A DNA stretch of 64,000 nt, taken from contig NZ_FYEA01000003.1 of assembly GCF_900187605.1 (NCBI RefSeq), positions 434,001 through 498,000 of the forward strand, in the 5' to 3' direction. A program made the translations under genes and the position numbers. Numbering within the stretch: position 1 is the first letter of the stretch; every line of letters begins with the position of its first letter. A model generated the notes under the pieces. The model saw nothing but the letters and a program-made list of their open reading frames with translations, was not told the origin of the DNA and did no database searches. Shown one piece after another: positions 39,401 to 46,997 of this stretch. This DNA comes from Pseudomonas sp. Irchel 3H7. GTDB taxonomy: Bacteria > Pseudomonadota > Gammaproteobacteria > Pseudomonadales > Pseudomonadaceae.

Positions 39401-39529
39401 TTCAAGACACTCCCGGGGTGGACGGCCCAGAGAGATTTGGGCCGTGCGCGGCCTGAGCCATACAAGCTGTATCCGCTCATAGAGGCGGATCTTTAAGAGA
39501 TTAGTCAGGATCGCAAGCCGTGCCGAATG

Positions 39530-39949
39530 TCAGTTCATTCGTTGCTGGACGTTACTCAACAATTGCGAGGTGCTTTCCAACAACTGCGCCAGAAGCGCGT
39601 CATCCTCATCCATATACCCTTCGTATTCCGCGAGATTGCGCCGCTCATGACACAGCGCGAACAATCGCACCTGAATCTTGCTGATATGCGCCGTATGCAC
39701 CAGGCACTGAAAGACCAGATAGCGTTTATCTGATCGATAGCCACTCAATCGAAGCGCCGTCAGCGCCAACGCGTGCGCTGCGTTATAAGCCAAGTCGAAA
39801 CGGCTGGAAAAAGACAACGTAGAAGTTTGCGCATCCTTGAGCCGGTCCACGGCCGAGCGCATCAAGCCCTCACACTCCTTGCGATCCGGCGGCTCCGCTT
39901 TCAGCCCACCGCTACGTAGAAGATTCTCCAGACTCTCGTTGCTGCCCAT
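39530..39949 (-). CDS. HEPN-domain protein paired with a nucleotidyltransferase
   Basis: The 139-residue all-helical protein has the HEPN pattern: SRFDLAYNAAHALALTALRL in the first helices and RLFALCHERRNLAEYEGY later. R95-x5-H101 may be a HEPN nuclease motif, but the RX4HXY motif of classical HepT is not clear; the R-R-N-L-A-E-Y-E segment is typical of another HEPN branch. Its start overlaps the end of the nucleotidyltransferase gene by 38 bp, so the two are translated together. It may be the toxin half of a toxin-antitoxin-like pair. Confidence 0.75.
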   Translation of the reverse strand: MGSNESLENLLRSGGLKAEPPDRKECEGLMRSAVDRLKDAQTSTLSFSSRFDLAYNAAHALALTALRLSGYRSDKRYLVFQCLVHTAHISKIQVRLFALCHERRNLAEYEGYMDEDDALLAQLLESTSQLLSNVQQRMN

Positions 39950-40541
39950 CCTTGGACTCCAAAGGGTTTGCCCCTAACAGATCGATTTTTTCCTGCTGCA
40001 CTACCCGCACGACAAAGCTGTTTTGCGCAGCCAGTTTCGCCGTCCAGTCTTGCGGGGTGTAAAGCGTGGGGTTGATGGGACGACCCAATTGCTCCTCCAT
40101 AGGCATGAGCAGTTCCATGACGTCACTGTAGTGCAGGCCTTCGCCAATCAGCATGAGATCAATGTCACTGAGTGTGTTTGCTGTGTCCTTGGCGACGGAG
40201 CCATAGACAAACGCCCAGGTGATCTGCTCGGTAAATGGCTGCAATGCCTGACGCAGAGGCTCGGCGATGCCAAACGTCTTGCGGGCGATGCCCAGTAGTT
40301 CGGCATAGATGGGACAGGTGGGATTGGCCTGGTAATGGTTCTGATTACCCACCCTTTTCATGCGCAACACACCGGCTCGCTGCAGACGGTCGAGTTCACG
40401 CATGAGACTGCCTTTGCCAACACGCGCCCAGCGCGCGATCTCATTGGCATAGAAAGTCTGGTCAGGCTTACCGAACAGCAGACCCAACACTTTTTGTTGA
40501 GTGGTGGTAAACAGCGCTTCGCTTAGAGAGATAGTTTCCAC
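39912..40541 (-). CDS. Winged-helix minimal nucleotidyltransferase (MNT)
   Basis: The 209-residue protein joins an N-terminal winged-helix DNA-binding domain (about 8-72: ALFTTTQQKVLGLLFG, FYANEIARWARVGKGSLMRE) to a C-terminal polymerase-beta-type nucleotidyltransferase with GSVAKDTANTLSDIDLMLIG, that is GS at 114-115 and DxD at 126 and 128. Start GTG 40541 is chosen; TTG 40553 is an alternative. It sits upstream of a HEPN gene, the known MNT-HEPN partnership, here with a DNA-binding fusion. A palindromic operator overlaps the promoter, suggesting autoregulation. Confidence 0.82.
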   Translation of the reverse strand: METISLSEALFTTTQQKVLGLLFGKPDQTFYANEIARWARVGKGSLMRELDRLQRAGVLRMKRVGNQNHYQANPTCPIYAELLGIARKTFGIAEPLRQALQPFTEQITWAFVYGSVAKDTANTLSDIDLMLIGEGLHYSDVMELLMPMEEQLGRPINPTLYTPQDWTAKLAAQNSFVVRVVQQEKIDLLGANPLESKDGQQRESGESST

Positions 40542-40555
40542 TGTGAAGGCCAAAG

Positions 40556-40599
40556 AGTCCCAAAAAGGGAACGATAGGTCCCTTTTTGGGACTTATCAA
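40556..40599 (-). promoter_or_regulatory. Promoter and palindromic operator of the MNT-HEPN pair
   Basis: On the minus strand -35 TTGATA (40594-40599) and -10 TATCGT (40571-40576) are spaced by 17 bp. A perfect 15-base inverted repeat surrounds the -10: AGTCCCAAAAAGGGA (40556-40570) and TCCCTTTTTGGGACT (40579-40593), with an 8-base spacer. Each arm is itself a TCCC-W5-GGGA palindrome, with centres 23 bp apart, about two helical turns. One arm fills the -35/-10 spacer and the other covers the expected start site, the layout of a repressor operator. Confidence 0.8.
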
Positions 40600-40643
40600 C
40601 CTTGCGAATATTTCCAGAGACAGCGGCCACAGAACAATCGCCA

Positions 40644-40707
40644 TCGCAAACAGGCCCACACCTACATTTGGAGTGCGATCCCCTTGTAGGAGCGAGCCTG
40701 CTCGCGA
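40644..40707. repeat. Diverged REP-type inverted repeat
   Basis: The right arm TGTAGGAGCGAGCCTGCTCG (from 40685) is intact, while the left arm (40644-40666) differs at several positions. It belongs to the GAGCCTGCTCGCGA family and lies between the operator region and the DUF6124-like gene. Confidence 0.7.
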
Positions 40708-40734
40708 AGAACGATGATGCGGTGCTCAGACGGA

Positions 40735-41097
40735 TTACGTTTGCGGATCAACCCGATCCAGCGCCCGGGTTACCGCCAACTCGGCGAGCATGACGATCTG
40801 CTGGATCGCCAGCGCCGTACTGCGCTGCGGGCGACTGAGCTGATCAGCCAGATCACCGGCCATGACATTGGCTGAAGCCAGCGATTCACAGGCGTGGGCG
40901 AGCAGGCTTTCAGTGTCGATGTCCGGGTGGATGAGGAACATCGTACTGGGCTGACGCGGTTTGACCGGTTCGGGACAGAGGTAGAAATCGAGAGCGCGTT
41001 TGATGGCTTCGCGGGTTTTGAGCTGGTCGTCGGCGCGGATGGCGTCTTCGAGTGGGGTGGTGGGATCGATGGGTGGATCGGGTACGGGCTTAGTCAT
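40735..41097 (-). CDS. DUF6124-like small Pseudomonas protein
   Basis: The 120-residue protein has the recurring pattern of a Pseudomonas family I know as DUF6124: a proline- and charge-rich N-terminus, ALDFYLCPEP, then TMFLIHPDIDTESLLAHACE and RSTALAIQQIVMLAELAV. Function is unknown. Members are numerous in Pseudomonas genomes. The upstream 250 bp hold nested inverted repeats. Confidence 0.7.
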   Translation of the reverse strand: MTKPVPDPPIDPTTPLEDAIRADDQLKTREAIKRALDFYLCPEPVKPRQPSTMFLIHPDIDTESLLAHACESLASANVMAGDLADQLSRPQRSTALAIQQIVMLAELAVTRALDRVDPQT

Positions 41098-41126
41098 GGA
41101 ATGTTCCTAATCAAAGCCAACACATG

Positions 41127-41330
41127 CCGTTTCTCACGCGGCGGAGTGGTGGCAGCTATGTGCGGAGTGAGAAACCGGTAGGAACAAGCCCGGCCGAACC
41201 GAAGTTCGCCCGCACACAGCCGCCATAAAAATTGCAGGGCAGCAAATAGCCGGCGGCAATTATGGTGGTACTGGTGTTGGATTAACAGTTCCTACGGGCT
41301 CTCACACCCGATCGCCGAGTTTTCGGCGAC
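41127..41330 (-). ncRNA. Candidate structured leader RNA upstream of the DUF6124-like gene
   Basis: Four pairings can be drawn: GTTTCTCAC/GTGAGAAAC (41129-41137 with 41167-41175), GTAGGAAC/GTTCCTAC (41178-41185 with 41288-41295), CCATAAAAATTGC/GCAATTATGG (about 41223-41235 with 41257-41265), and the hairpin TCGCCGA-GTTT-TCGGCGA (41312-41329). The first two are nested in series between a possible start and the gene. No known riboswitch or RNA family was recognised, so the call rests on base pairing alone. Confidence 0.35.
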
Positions 41331-41423
41331 AACCCAAGACTAGAGAGCGCACGTCCGACGGACAACCTGAAAACCTTGTGGGAAGGTTCTGGTTATTTGA
41401 CACAAATTTAAACAGCCAAAAGC

Positions 41424-41578
41424 CAACCCTCACCCTAGCCCTCTCCCAGAGGGAGAGGGGACTGACCGAGGTGTTTGGGAGAGGTACACCGACGTGAAAT
41501 ACCGCGTTGAACTCAGGTTTTGAAACGCCCGAAAATCGGCTCCCTCTCCCTCGGGAGAGGGCTGGGGTGAGGGGCAAA
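41424..41578. repeat. Dispersed CCCTCTCCC-edged repeat
   Basis: CCCTCACCCTAGCCCTCTCC with GGGAGAGGGG on the left; the centre has GTACACCGACGTGAAATACC and GAACTCAGGTTTTGAAACGCC; and the right edge is CTCCCTCTCCCTCGGGAGAG followed by GGCTGGGGTGAGGGG. The copy at 48356 shares most of this. Confidence 0.85.
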
Positions 41579-41639
41579 TCCACCACAAATCCAAAGCCGA
41601 TCACGCCGCGCTCTTCACCACTCAATAGGCCGAGTGTCA

Positions 41640-41910
41640 GCTCGCCTGCTCTTGATCTTGATCTTGATCCACGGGCGACGTCGGAAGGCTGAGTGGAGGG
41701 ATTGATACGGGCGTGGGAGCGCAGCGACCGTTTGGCGCAGCCAAACACAGCGAGAGGAGGTGCAGCGAAGCAAACCGTAGGCGCTGCGCCCGGATCGATC
41801 CCGCAGCGAAGGAACCCCGAGCCCCAGCGAGCGGGCCGTACGTAGGAGCAAGCCTTTTTGGTTACTTTTTCGGCGTCTGGAAAAAGTGACCCGCCGTAAG
41901 GGCGGAACCG
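41640..41910. repeat. GC-rich dispersed intergenic sequence with palindromes
   Basis: This stretch opens with three direct CTTGAT units (41651-41668) and includes inverted pieces such as GGTTACTTTTTC/GGAAAAAGTGACC (41860-41871 with 41879-41891) and CAAAC/GTTTG around 41730-41790. I recognise the phrase around GAGCAAGCCTTTTTGGTTAC and the adjoining AAGTGACCCGCCGTAAGGGC as one that recurs in many Pseudomonas intergenic regions, but no second copy is in this window. No convincing gene is present. Confidence 0.55.
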
Positions 41911-42051
41911 TAATCAGCAACACCCGCAGCAACGGATATACACCCAAAGAAAACTGACAGCGCTGACAGCCAGCCGTCACCCTCCTGACCCCCAAACAAG
42001 TTTATAACTACCCAACCTGCCCAAACTCCAAACCTCCGGCGCCCACCCCGC

Positions 42052-43212
42052 ATGCGAATCCAAAAGAACAAAGCCCTGCTCGCCACCCTATTGATCGTCC
42101 TCGCAGGCGCAGGTCTGTGGTACGCCCTGAAACCCGCCCCGACCAAACTCGCCACCCCCACCGCAATCCCCGTGCGAGTCATAGCGGTCAGCGAAAAAGA
42201 CGTCCCCCGCTACACCAGCGGCATCGGCTCCGTCCTCTCATTACACAGCGTCGTCGTGCGCCCCCAGATCGACGGCATCCTCACCAAAATCCTCGTCAAA
42301 GAAGGCCAACTCGTCAAAGCAGGCGACCTGCTGGCCACCATTGACGACCGCTCCATCCGCGCCAGCCTCGACCAGGCCCGCGCCCAACTGGGCGAAAGCC
42401 AGGCGCAACTGCAAGTCGCCCTGGTCAACCTCAAACGCTACAAACTGCTCACCGTCGACGACGGCATCTCGAAACAGACTTACGACCAGCAACAAGCCCT
42501 GGTCAACCAACTCAAAGCCACCGCCCAAGGCAACCAGGCTTCGATCGATGCGGCGCAGGTGCAACTGTCCTACACGCAGATCCGCTCCCCCGTCACCGGC
42601 CGCGTCGGTATTCGCACAGTCGACGAAGGCAACTTCCTGCGCATGACCGACACCGCCGGCCTGTTCACCGTCACCCAGATCGACCCGATCGCCGTCGAAT
42701 TCTCCCTGCCGCAGCAAATGCTGCCGACCCTGCAAGGCCTGATCAACGATCCGCAGCGCGCACCGGTCAAGGCCTACATCGGCGCCGACACCGATGGCGA
42801 AACCGGCAACCTGCTCGGCGAAGGTCACCTGACCCTGATCGACAACCAGATCAACGCCAACACCGGCACCATCCGCGCCAAGGCCGAATTCGACAACGCC
42901 AGCCAGAAGCTCTGGCCCGGCCTGCTGGTCACGGTAAAAATTCAGACAGCCCTCGACAAAGATGCGCTGGTCGTCCCGCCCACCGTTGTACAACGTGGCC
43001 TCGACCAACACTTCGTTTACCGGGTCAACGGCGACAAGGTCGAAGCCGTGCAAGTGCAGATGGTTTATCAAGGCAGCGGTCAGGACATCATCAAAGGCGT
43101 GAAGGCCGGTGACGTGCTGGTCACCGATGGCCAGTCGCGGCTTAAACCGGGTTCAACGGTGCAAGTCATGAGCGAGCCGGCGCAGGTGGTGCAAGCGGAG
43201 CCGAAACCATGA
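42052..43212 (+). CDS. RND efflux periplasmic adaptor (membrane fusion protein)
   Basis: The 386-residue protein has an N-terminal membrane anchor (MRIQKNKALLATLLIVLAGAGLWYAL), a lipoyl-like half motif RPQIDGILTKILVKEGQLVKAGDLLATID, an alpha-hairpin (about 100-165), a second lipoyl half (YTQIRSPVTGRVGIRTVDEGN) and beta-barrel and membrane-proximal domains. The family links an RND pump to an outer membrane channel; closest types are MdtA/MuxA. There is no lipobox. It overlaps the pump gene by 4 bp. No outer membrane factor gene is adjacent. Confidence 0.92.
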   Translation: MRIQKNKALLATLLIVLAGAGLWYALKPAPTKLATPTAIPVRVIAVSEKDVPRYTSGIGSVLSLHSVVVRPQIDGILTKILVKEGQLVKAGDLLATIDDRSIRASLDQARAQLGESQAQLQVALVNLKRYKLLTVDDGISKQTYDQQQALVNQLKATAQGNQASIDAAQVQLSYTQIRSPVTGRVGIRTVDEGNFLRMTDTAGLFTVTQIDPIAVEFSLPQQMLPTLQGLINDPQRAPVKAYIGADTDGETGNLLGEGHLTLIDNQINANTGTIRAKAEFDNASQKLWPGLLVTVKIQTALDKDALVVPPTVVQRGLDQHFVYRVNGDKVEAVQVQMVYQGSGQDIIKGVKAGDVLVTDGQSRLKPGSTVQVMSEPAQVVQAEPKP

Positions 43213-46200
43213 AGGCGCACAAAGGCGTCTCGACGTGGTGCATCGATCACCCGGTCGCAACCATTCTGCTGACCATCGCGCTGGTGCTGGTCGGTTTGAT
43301 TGCCTTCCCGCGTTTACCGATTGCCCCACTGCCGGAAGCGGAATTTCCGACGATTCAGGTGTCCGCGCAGTTGCCCGGCGCCAGCCCCGACACCATGGCC
43401 TCGTCCGTGGCCACGCCGCTGGAGGTGCAATTCAGCGCCATCCCCGGCATGACCCAGATGACCTCCAGCAGTGCGCTCGGCTCCAGCCTGCTGACCCTGC
43501 AGTTCACCCTCGATAAAAGCATCGACACCGCCGCCCAGGAAGTCCAAGCGGCGATCAACACCGCCGCCGGCAAACTGCCCAAGGACATGCCGACCCTGCC
43601 GACTTGGAAGAAGGTCAACCCGGCCGACAGCCCGGTGCTGATCCTCAGTGTCAGCTCGTCACAAATGCCCGGCACCGAACTCAGCGACCTGGTGGAAACC
43701 CTGCTCTCGCGTCAGATCAGTCAGATCGACGGCGTAGGCCAAATCAACATCACCGGTCAGCAACGTCCGGCGATTCGCGTACAAGCCTCGGCCGACAAAC
43801 TCGCGGCGATCGGCCTGACCCTCGCCGACATTCGTCTGGCGATCCAGCAGACCAGCCTCAACCTCGCCAAAGGTGCGCTGTACGGCGAATCGAGCATTTC
43901 CACACTGTCGACCAACGATCAGTTGTTCCACCCCGAGGATTACAGCCAACTCATCGTTTCCTACAAGGATGGCGCCCCGGTTCACCTGCGCGATGTCGCC
44001 AAAGTCGTCAACGGTTCGGAAGATGCCTACGTGCAAGCGTGGGCCGGTGATCAACCCGGGGTGAACTTGGTGATCTCGCGTCAACCGGGCGCGAACATCG
44101 TTGAAACCGTCGACCGCATTCAAGCCGCCCTGCCCGGCCTCGAAGCGATGCTGCCGGCCTCGGTGCAAGTGAAAACCCTGATCGATCGCACCCAGACCAT
44201 TCGTGCCTCGCTGCATGAGGTCGAGATCACCCTGTTGATCGCGATCCTGCTGGTGGTCGCGGTGATGGCGCTGTTCCTGCGTCAGTTGTCGGCGACCCTG
44301 ATTGTTTCGGCGGTGCTCGGCGTGTCGCTGATCGCCAGTTTCGCCCTGATGTACATCCTCGGTTTCAGCCTTAACAACCTGACGCTGGTGGCGATCGTGG
44401 TGGCCGTGGGATTTGTGGTCGACGATGCCATCGTGGTGGTGGAAAACATCCACCGCCATCTGGAGGCCGGCGACGATATGCGCGAAGCGGCGATCAAGGG
44501 CGCGGGCGAGATCGGTTTCACCGTGGTCTCGATCAGTTTCTCGCTGGTGGCAGCGTTTATTCCGCTGCTGTTCATGGGCGGTGTGGTCGGGCGACTGTTC
44601 AAGGAATTCGCCCTGACGGCGACCTCGACCATCATGATTTCCGTGGTGGTCTCGCTGACTCTGGCTCCAACGTTGGCGGCGCTGTTCATGCGCAAACCGG
44701 TGCACCACGCCCACGCCAAACCGGGCTTCAGCGAACGTCTGCTCGGCTGGTACGAGAAAGGTCTGCGCCGCGCCCTCGCCCATCAGAAGTTGATGATCGG
44801 CGTTTTCGGTTTATCGCTGGCGCTGGCCATCGGCGGTTACATCTTTATCCCGAAAGGTTTCTTCCCGGTGCAGGACACCGGTTTCGTCCTCGGCACCACT
44901 GAAGCGGCTGCGGATATTTCCTACGGCGACATGGTGAAAAAACACTTGGCCATGGCCGAAATCGTCGCCGCCGATCCGGCCGTGCAGGCGTTTTCCCACT
45001 CGGTCGGCGTGTCCGGCAGTAACCAGACCATCGCCAACGGCCGCTTCTGGATCGCCCTGAAAAAACGTGGCGACCGCGATGTTTCAGCCAGCCAGTTCAT
45101 CGACCGCATCCGTCCGCAACTGATGAAAGTCCCCGGCATCGTCCTCTACCTGCGCGCCGGCCAGGACATCAACCTCAGCTCCGGTCCAAGCCGCGCGCAG
45201 TATCAATACGTGCTGAAGAGTAACGACGGCGCGACCCTCGCCACATGGACACAACGCCTCACGGAAAAACTGCGCAGCAACCCGGCGTTCCGCGACATTT
45301 CCAACGACCTGCAACTGGGCGGCAGCATCACCCACATCAGCATCGACCGCAGCGCCGCCGCCCGTTTCGGCCTGACCGCCAGCGATGTCGATGAGGCGCT
45401 GTACGACGCCTTTGGCCAGCGGCAGATCAACGAATTCCAGACTCAGGTCAATCAGTACAACGTGATTCTGGAGCTGGATACCAAACAACGCGGCAAAGCC
45501 GAAAGCCTCAACTATTTCTACCTGCGCTCACCGCTGAGTGGCGAGATGGTGCCGCTGTCAGCGCTGGCCAAATTCGATGCGCCAACCATCGGCCCGCTGT
45601 CGATTGCCCACGATGGGATGTTCCCGGCCGCCAACCTGTCGTTCAACCTCGCGCCCGGCGTGGCGTTGGGTGATGCGGTGATTCTGCTCAATCAGGCCAA
45701 GGCCGAGATCGGCATGCCGACGGCGATCAGCGGCAATTTCCAGGGTGCGGCGCAGGCGTTCCAGAGTTCGCTGGCCAGCCAGCCGTGGCTGATTCTCGCG
45801 GCGCTGGTGGCGGTGTACATCATTCTCGGTGTGCTTTATGAAAGCTTCGTGCACCCGCTGACGATCATTTCGACATTGCCGGCGGCGGGTTTGGGCGCAG
45901 TGATCATGCTATGGATCTGCGGCCAGGACTTTTCGATCATGGCGTTGATCGGCCTGGTGTTGCTGATCGGTATCGTCAAGAAGAACGGCATCCTGATGAT
46001 CGACTTCGCGCTCGAAGCGCAGCGCCACCGAGGTCTGTCGCCGCAGGAGGCGATTTTCGAAGCGTGCATCACGCGGTTCCGGCCGATCATCATGACCACC
46101 CTCGCCGCCCTGCTCGGTGCCCTGCCGCTGATGCTCGGTTACGGCACCGGCGCCGAACTGCGCCAACCGTTGGGGATCGCGGTGGTCGGCGGTTTGCTGG

Positions 46201-46310
46201 TCAGCCAGATGCTGACGTTGTTTACCACTCCGGTCATATACTTGTGGCTCGAGCGGCTGTTCCACCGGCCCAAACCGATGCCCTCACCGGCATTGGCGAC
46301 CACAGACTGA
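43209..46310 (+). CDS. RND-family multidrug efflux pump (HAE1 type)
   Basis: This 1033-residue inner membrane proton antiporter starts WCIDHPVATILLTIALVL, with two large periplasmic loops and twelve TMs. TM4 contains VAVGFVVDDAIVVVENIHRH, carrying the conserved acidic pair of the proton relay. Sequence style is like MuxB/MdtB. There is one pump gene, not the paired B and C genes of MdtABC/MuxABC. The substrate is unknown. It is followed after 9 bp by its likely regulator. Confidence 0.93.
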   Translation: MKAHKGVSTWCIDHPVATILLTIALVLVGLIAFPRLPIAPLPEAEFPTIQVSAQLPGASPDTMASSVATPLEVQFSAIPGMTQMTSSSALGSSLLTLQFTLDKSIDTAAQEVQAAINTAAGKLPKDMPTLPTWKKVNPADSPVLILSVSSSQMPGTELSDLVETLLSRQISQIDGVGQINITGQQRPAIRVQASADKLAAIGLTLADIRLAIQQTSLNLAKGALYGESSISTLSTNDQLFHPEDYSQLIVSYKDGAPVHLRDVAKVVNGSEDAYVQAWAGDQPGVNLVISRQPGANIVETVDRIQAALPGLEAMLPASVQVKTLIDRTQTIRASLHEVEITLLIAILLVVAVMALFLRQLSATLIVSAVLGVSLIASFALMYILGFSLNNLTLVAIVVAVGFVVDDAIVVVENIHRHLEAGDDMREAAIKGAGEIGFTVVSISFSLVAAFIPLLFMGGVVGRLFKEFALTATSTIMISVVVSLTLAPTLAALFMRKPVHHAHAKPGFSERLLGWYEKGLRRALAHQKLMIGVFGLSLALAIGGYIFIPKGFFPVQDTGFVLGTTEAAADISYGDMVKKHLAMAEIVAADPAVQAFSHSVGVSGSNQTIANGRFWIALKKRGDRDVSASQFIDRIRPQLMKVPGIVLYLRAGQDINLSSGPSRAQYQYVLKSNDGATLATWTQRLTEKLRSNPAFRDISNDLQLGGSITHISIDRSAAARFGLTASDVDEALYDAFGQRQINEFQTQVNQYNVILELDTKQRGKAESLNYFYLRSPLSGEMVPLSALAKFDAPTIGPLSIAHDGMFPAANLSFNLAPGVALGDAVILLNQAKAEIGMPTAISGNFQGAAQAFQSSLASQPWLILAALVAVYIILGVLYESFVHPLTIISTLPAAGLGAVIMLWICGQDFSIMALIGLVLLIGIVKKNGILMIDFALEAQRHRGLSPQEAIFEACITRFRPIIMTTLAALLGALPLMLGYGTGAELRQPLGIAVVGGLLVSQMLTLFTTPVIYLWLERLFHRPKPMPSPALATTD

Positions 46311-46319
46311 GGCAGGGTC

Positions 46320-46997
46320 ATGCGCGTTCTGATTATCGAAGACGAGGAAAAAACCGCGGATTATCTGCACCGCGGTCTGACGGAACAGGGTTACACCGTG
46401 GATCTGGCTCGCGACGGCGTCGAGGGTCTGCATCTGGCGCTGGAAAGCGACTACGCGGTGATCGTCCTCGACGTCATGCTACCGGGCCTCGATGGCTTCG
46501 GCGTACTGCGCGCATTGCGTGCACGCAAGCAGACCCCGGTGATCATGCTCACCGCCCGCGAGCGCGTCGAAGACCGCATCAAAGGCTTGCGCGACGGTGC
46601 CGACGATTACCTCGGCAAACCGTTTTCCTTCCTCGAACTGGTCGCGCGTCTGCAAGCACTGACCCGGCGCAGCGGCGGCCACGAACCGGTGCAAGTGAGC
46701 ATCGCCGACCTGTGGATAGATCTGATCAGCCGCAAGGCGACCCGCGCCGGCACCCGACTGGATCTGACCGCCAAGGAGTTTTCGTTGTTGAGCGTCCTCG
46801 CCCGTCGCCAAGGTGAAATCCTTTCGAAAACCGCGATTGCCGAGATGGTCTGGGACATCAATTTCGACAGTGACGCCAACGTCGTCGAAGTGGCGATCAA
46901 ACGCCTGCGCGCCAAGCTCGACGGGCCGTTCGACGAGAAACTGCTGCACACCATTCGCGGCATGGGTTATGTGCTGGAGAGCCGTGGTGTCCAGTAA
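46320..46997 (+). CDS. OmpR-family response regulator (heavy-metal type)
   Basis: This 225-residue regulator has a receiver (D51 phosphoacceptor in VLDVMLPG) and an OmpR winged helix (about 130-222) with LTAKEFSLLSVLARR and VAIKRLRAKLD. It resembles the CusR/CopR/CzcR subgroup. It sits 9 bp after the RND pump and overlaps the sensor gene by 11 bp, so it probably controls the efflux operon. Confidence 0.93.
   Translation: MRVLIIEDEEKTADYLHRGLTEQGYTVDLARDGVEGLHLALESDYAVIVLDVMLPGLDGFGVLRALRARKQTPVIMLTARERVEDRIKGLRDGADDYLGKPFSFLELVARLQALTRRSGGHEPVQVSIADLWIDLISRKATRAGTRLDLTAKEFSLLSVLARRQGEILSKTAIAEMVWDINFDSDANVVEVAIKRLRAKLDGPFDEKLLHTIRGMGYVLESRGVQ

Noticed and set aside
41302..42182. Minus-strand frames at 41302-41748, 41615-41995 and 41862-42182
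   Set aside because: They lie in dispersed repeats and antisense to the adaptor start, and their translations are low complexity.
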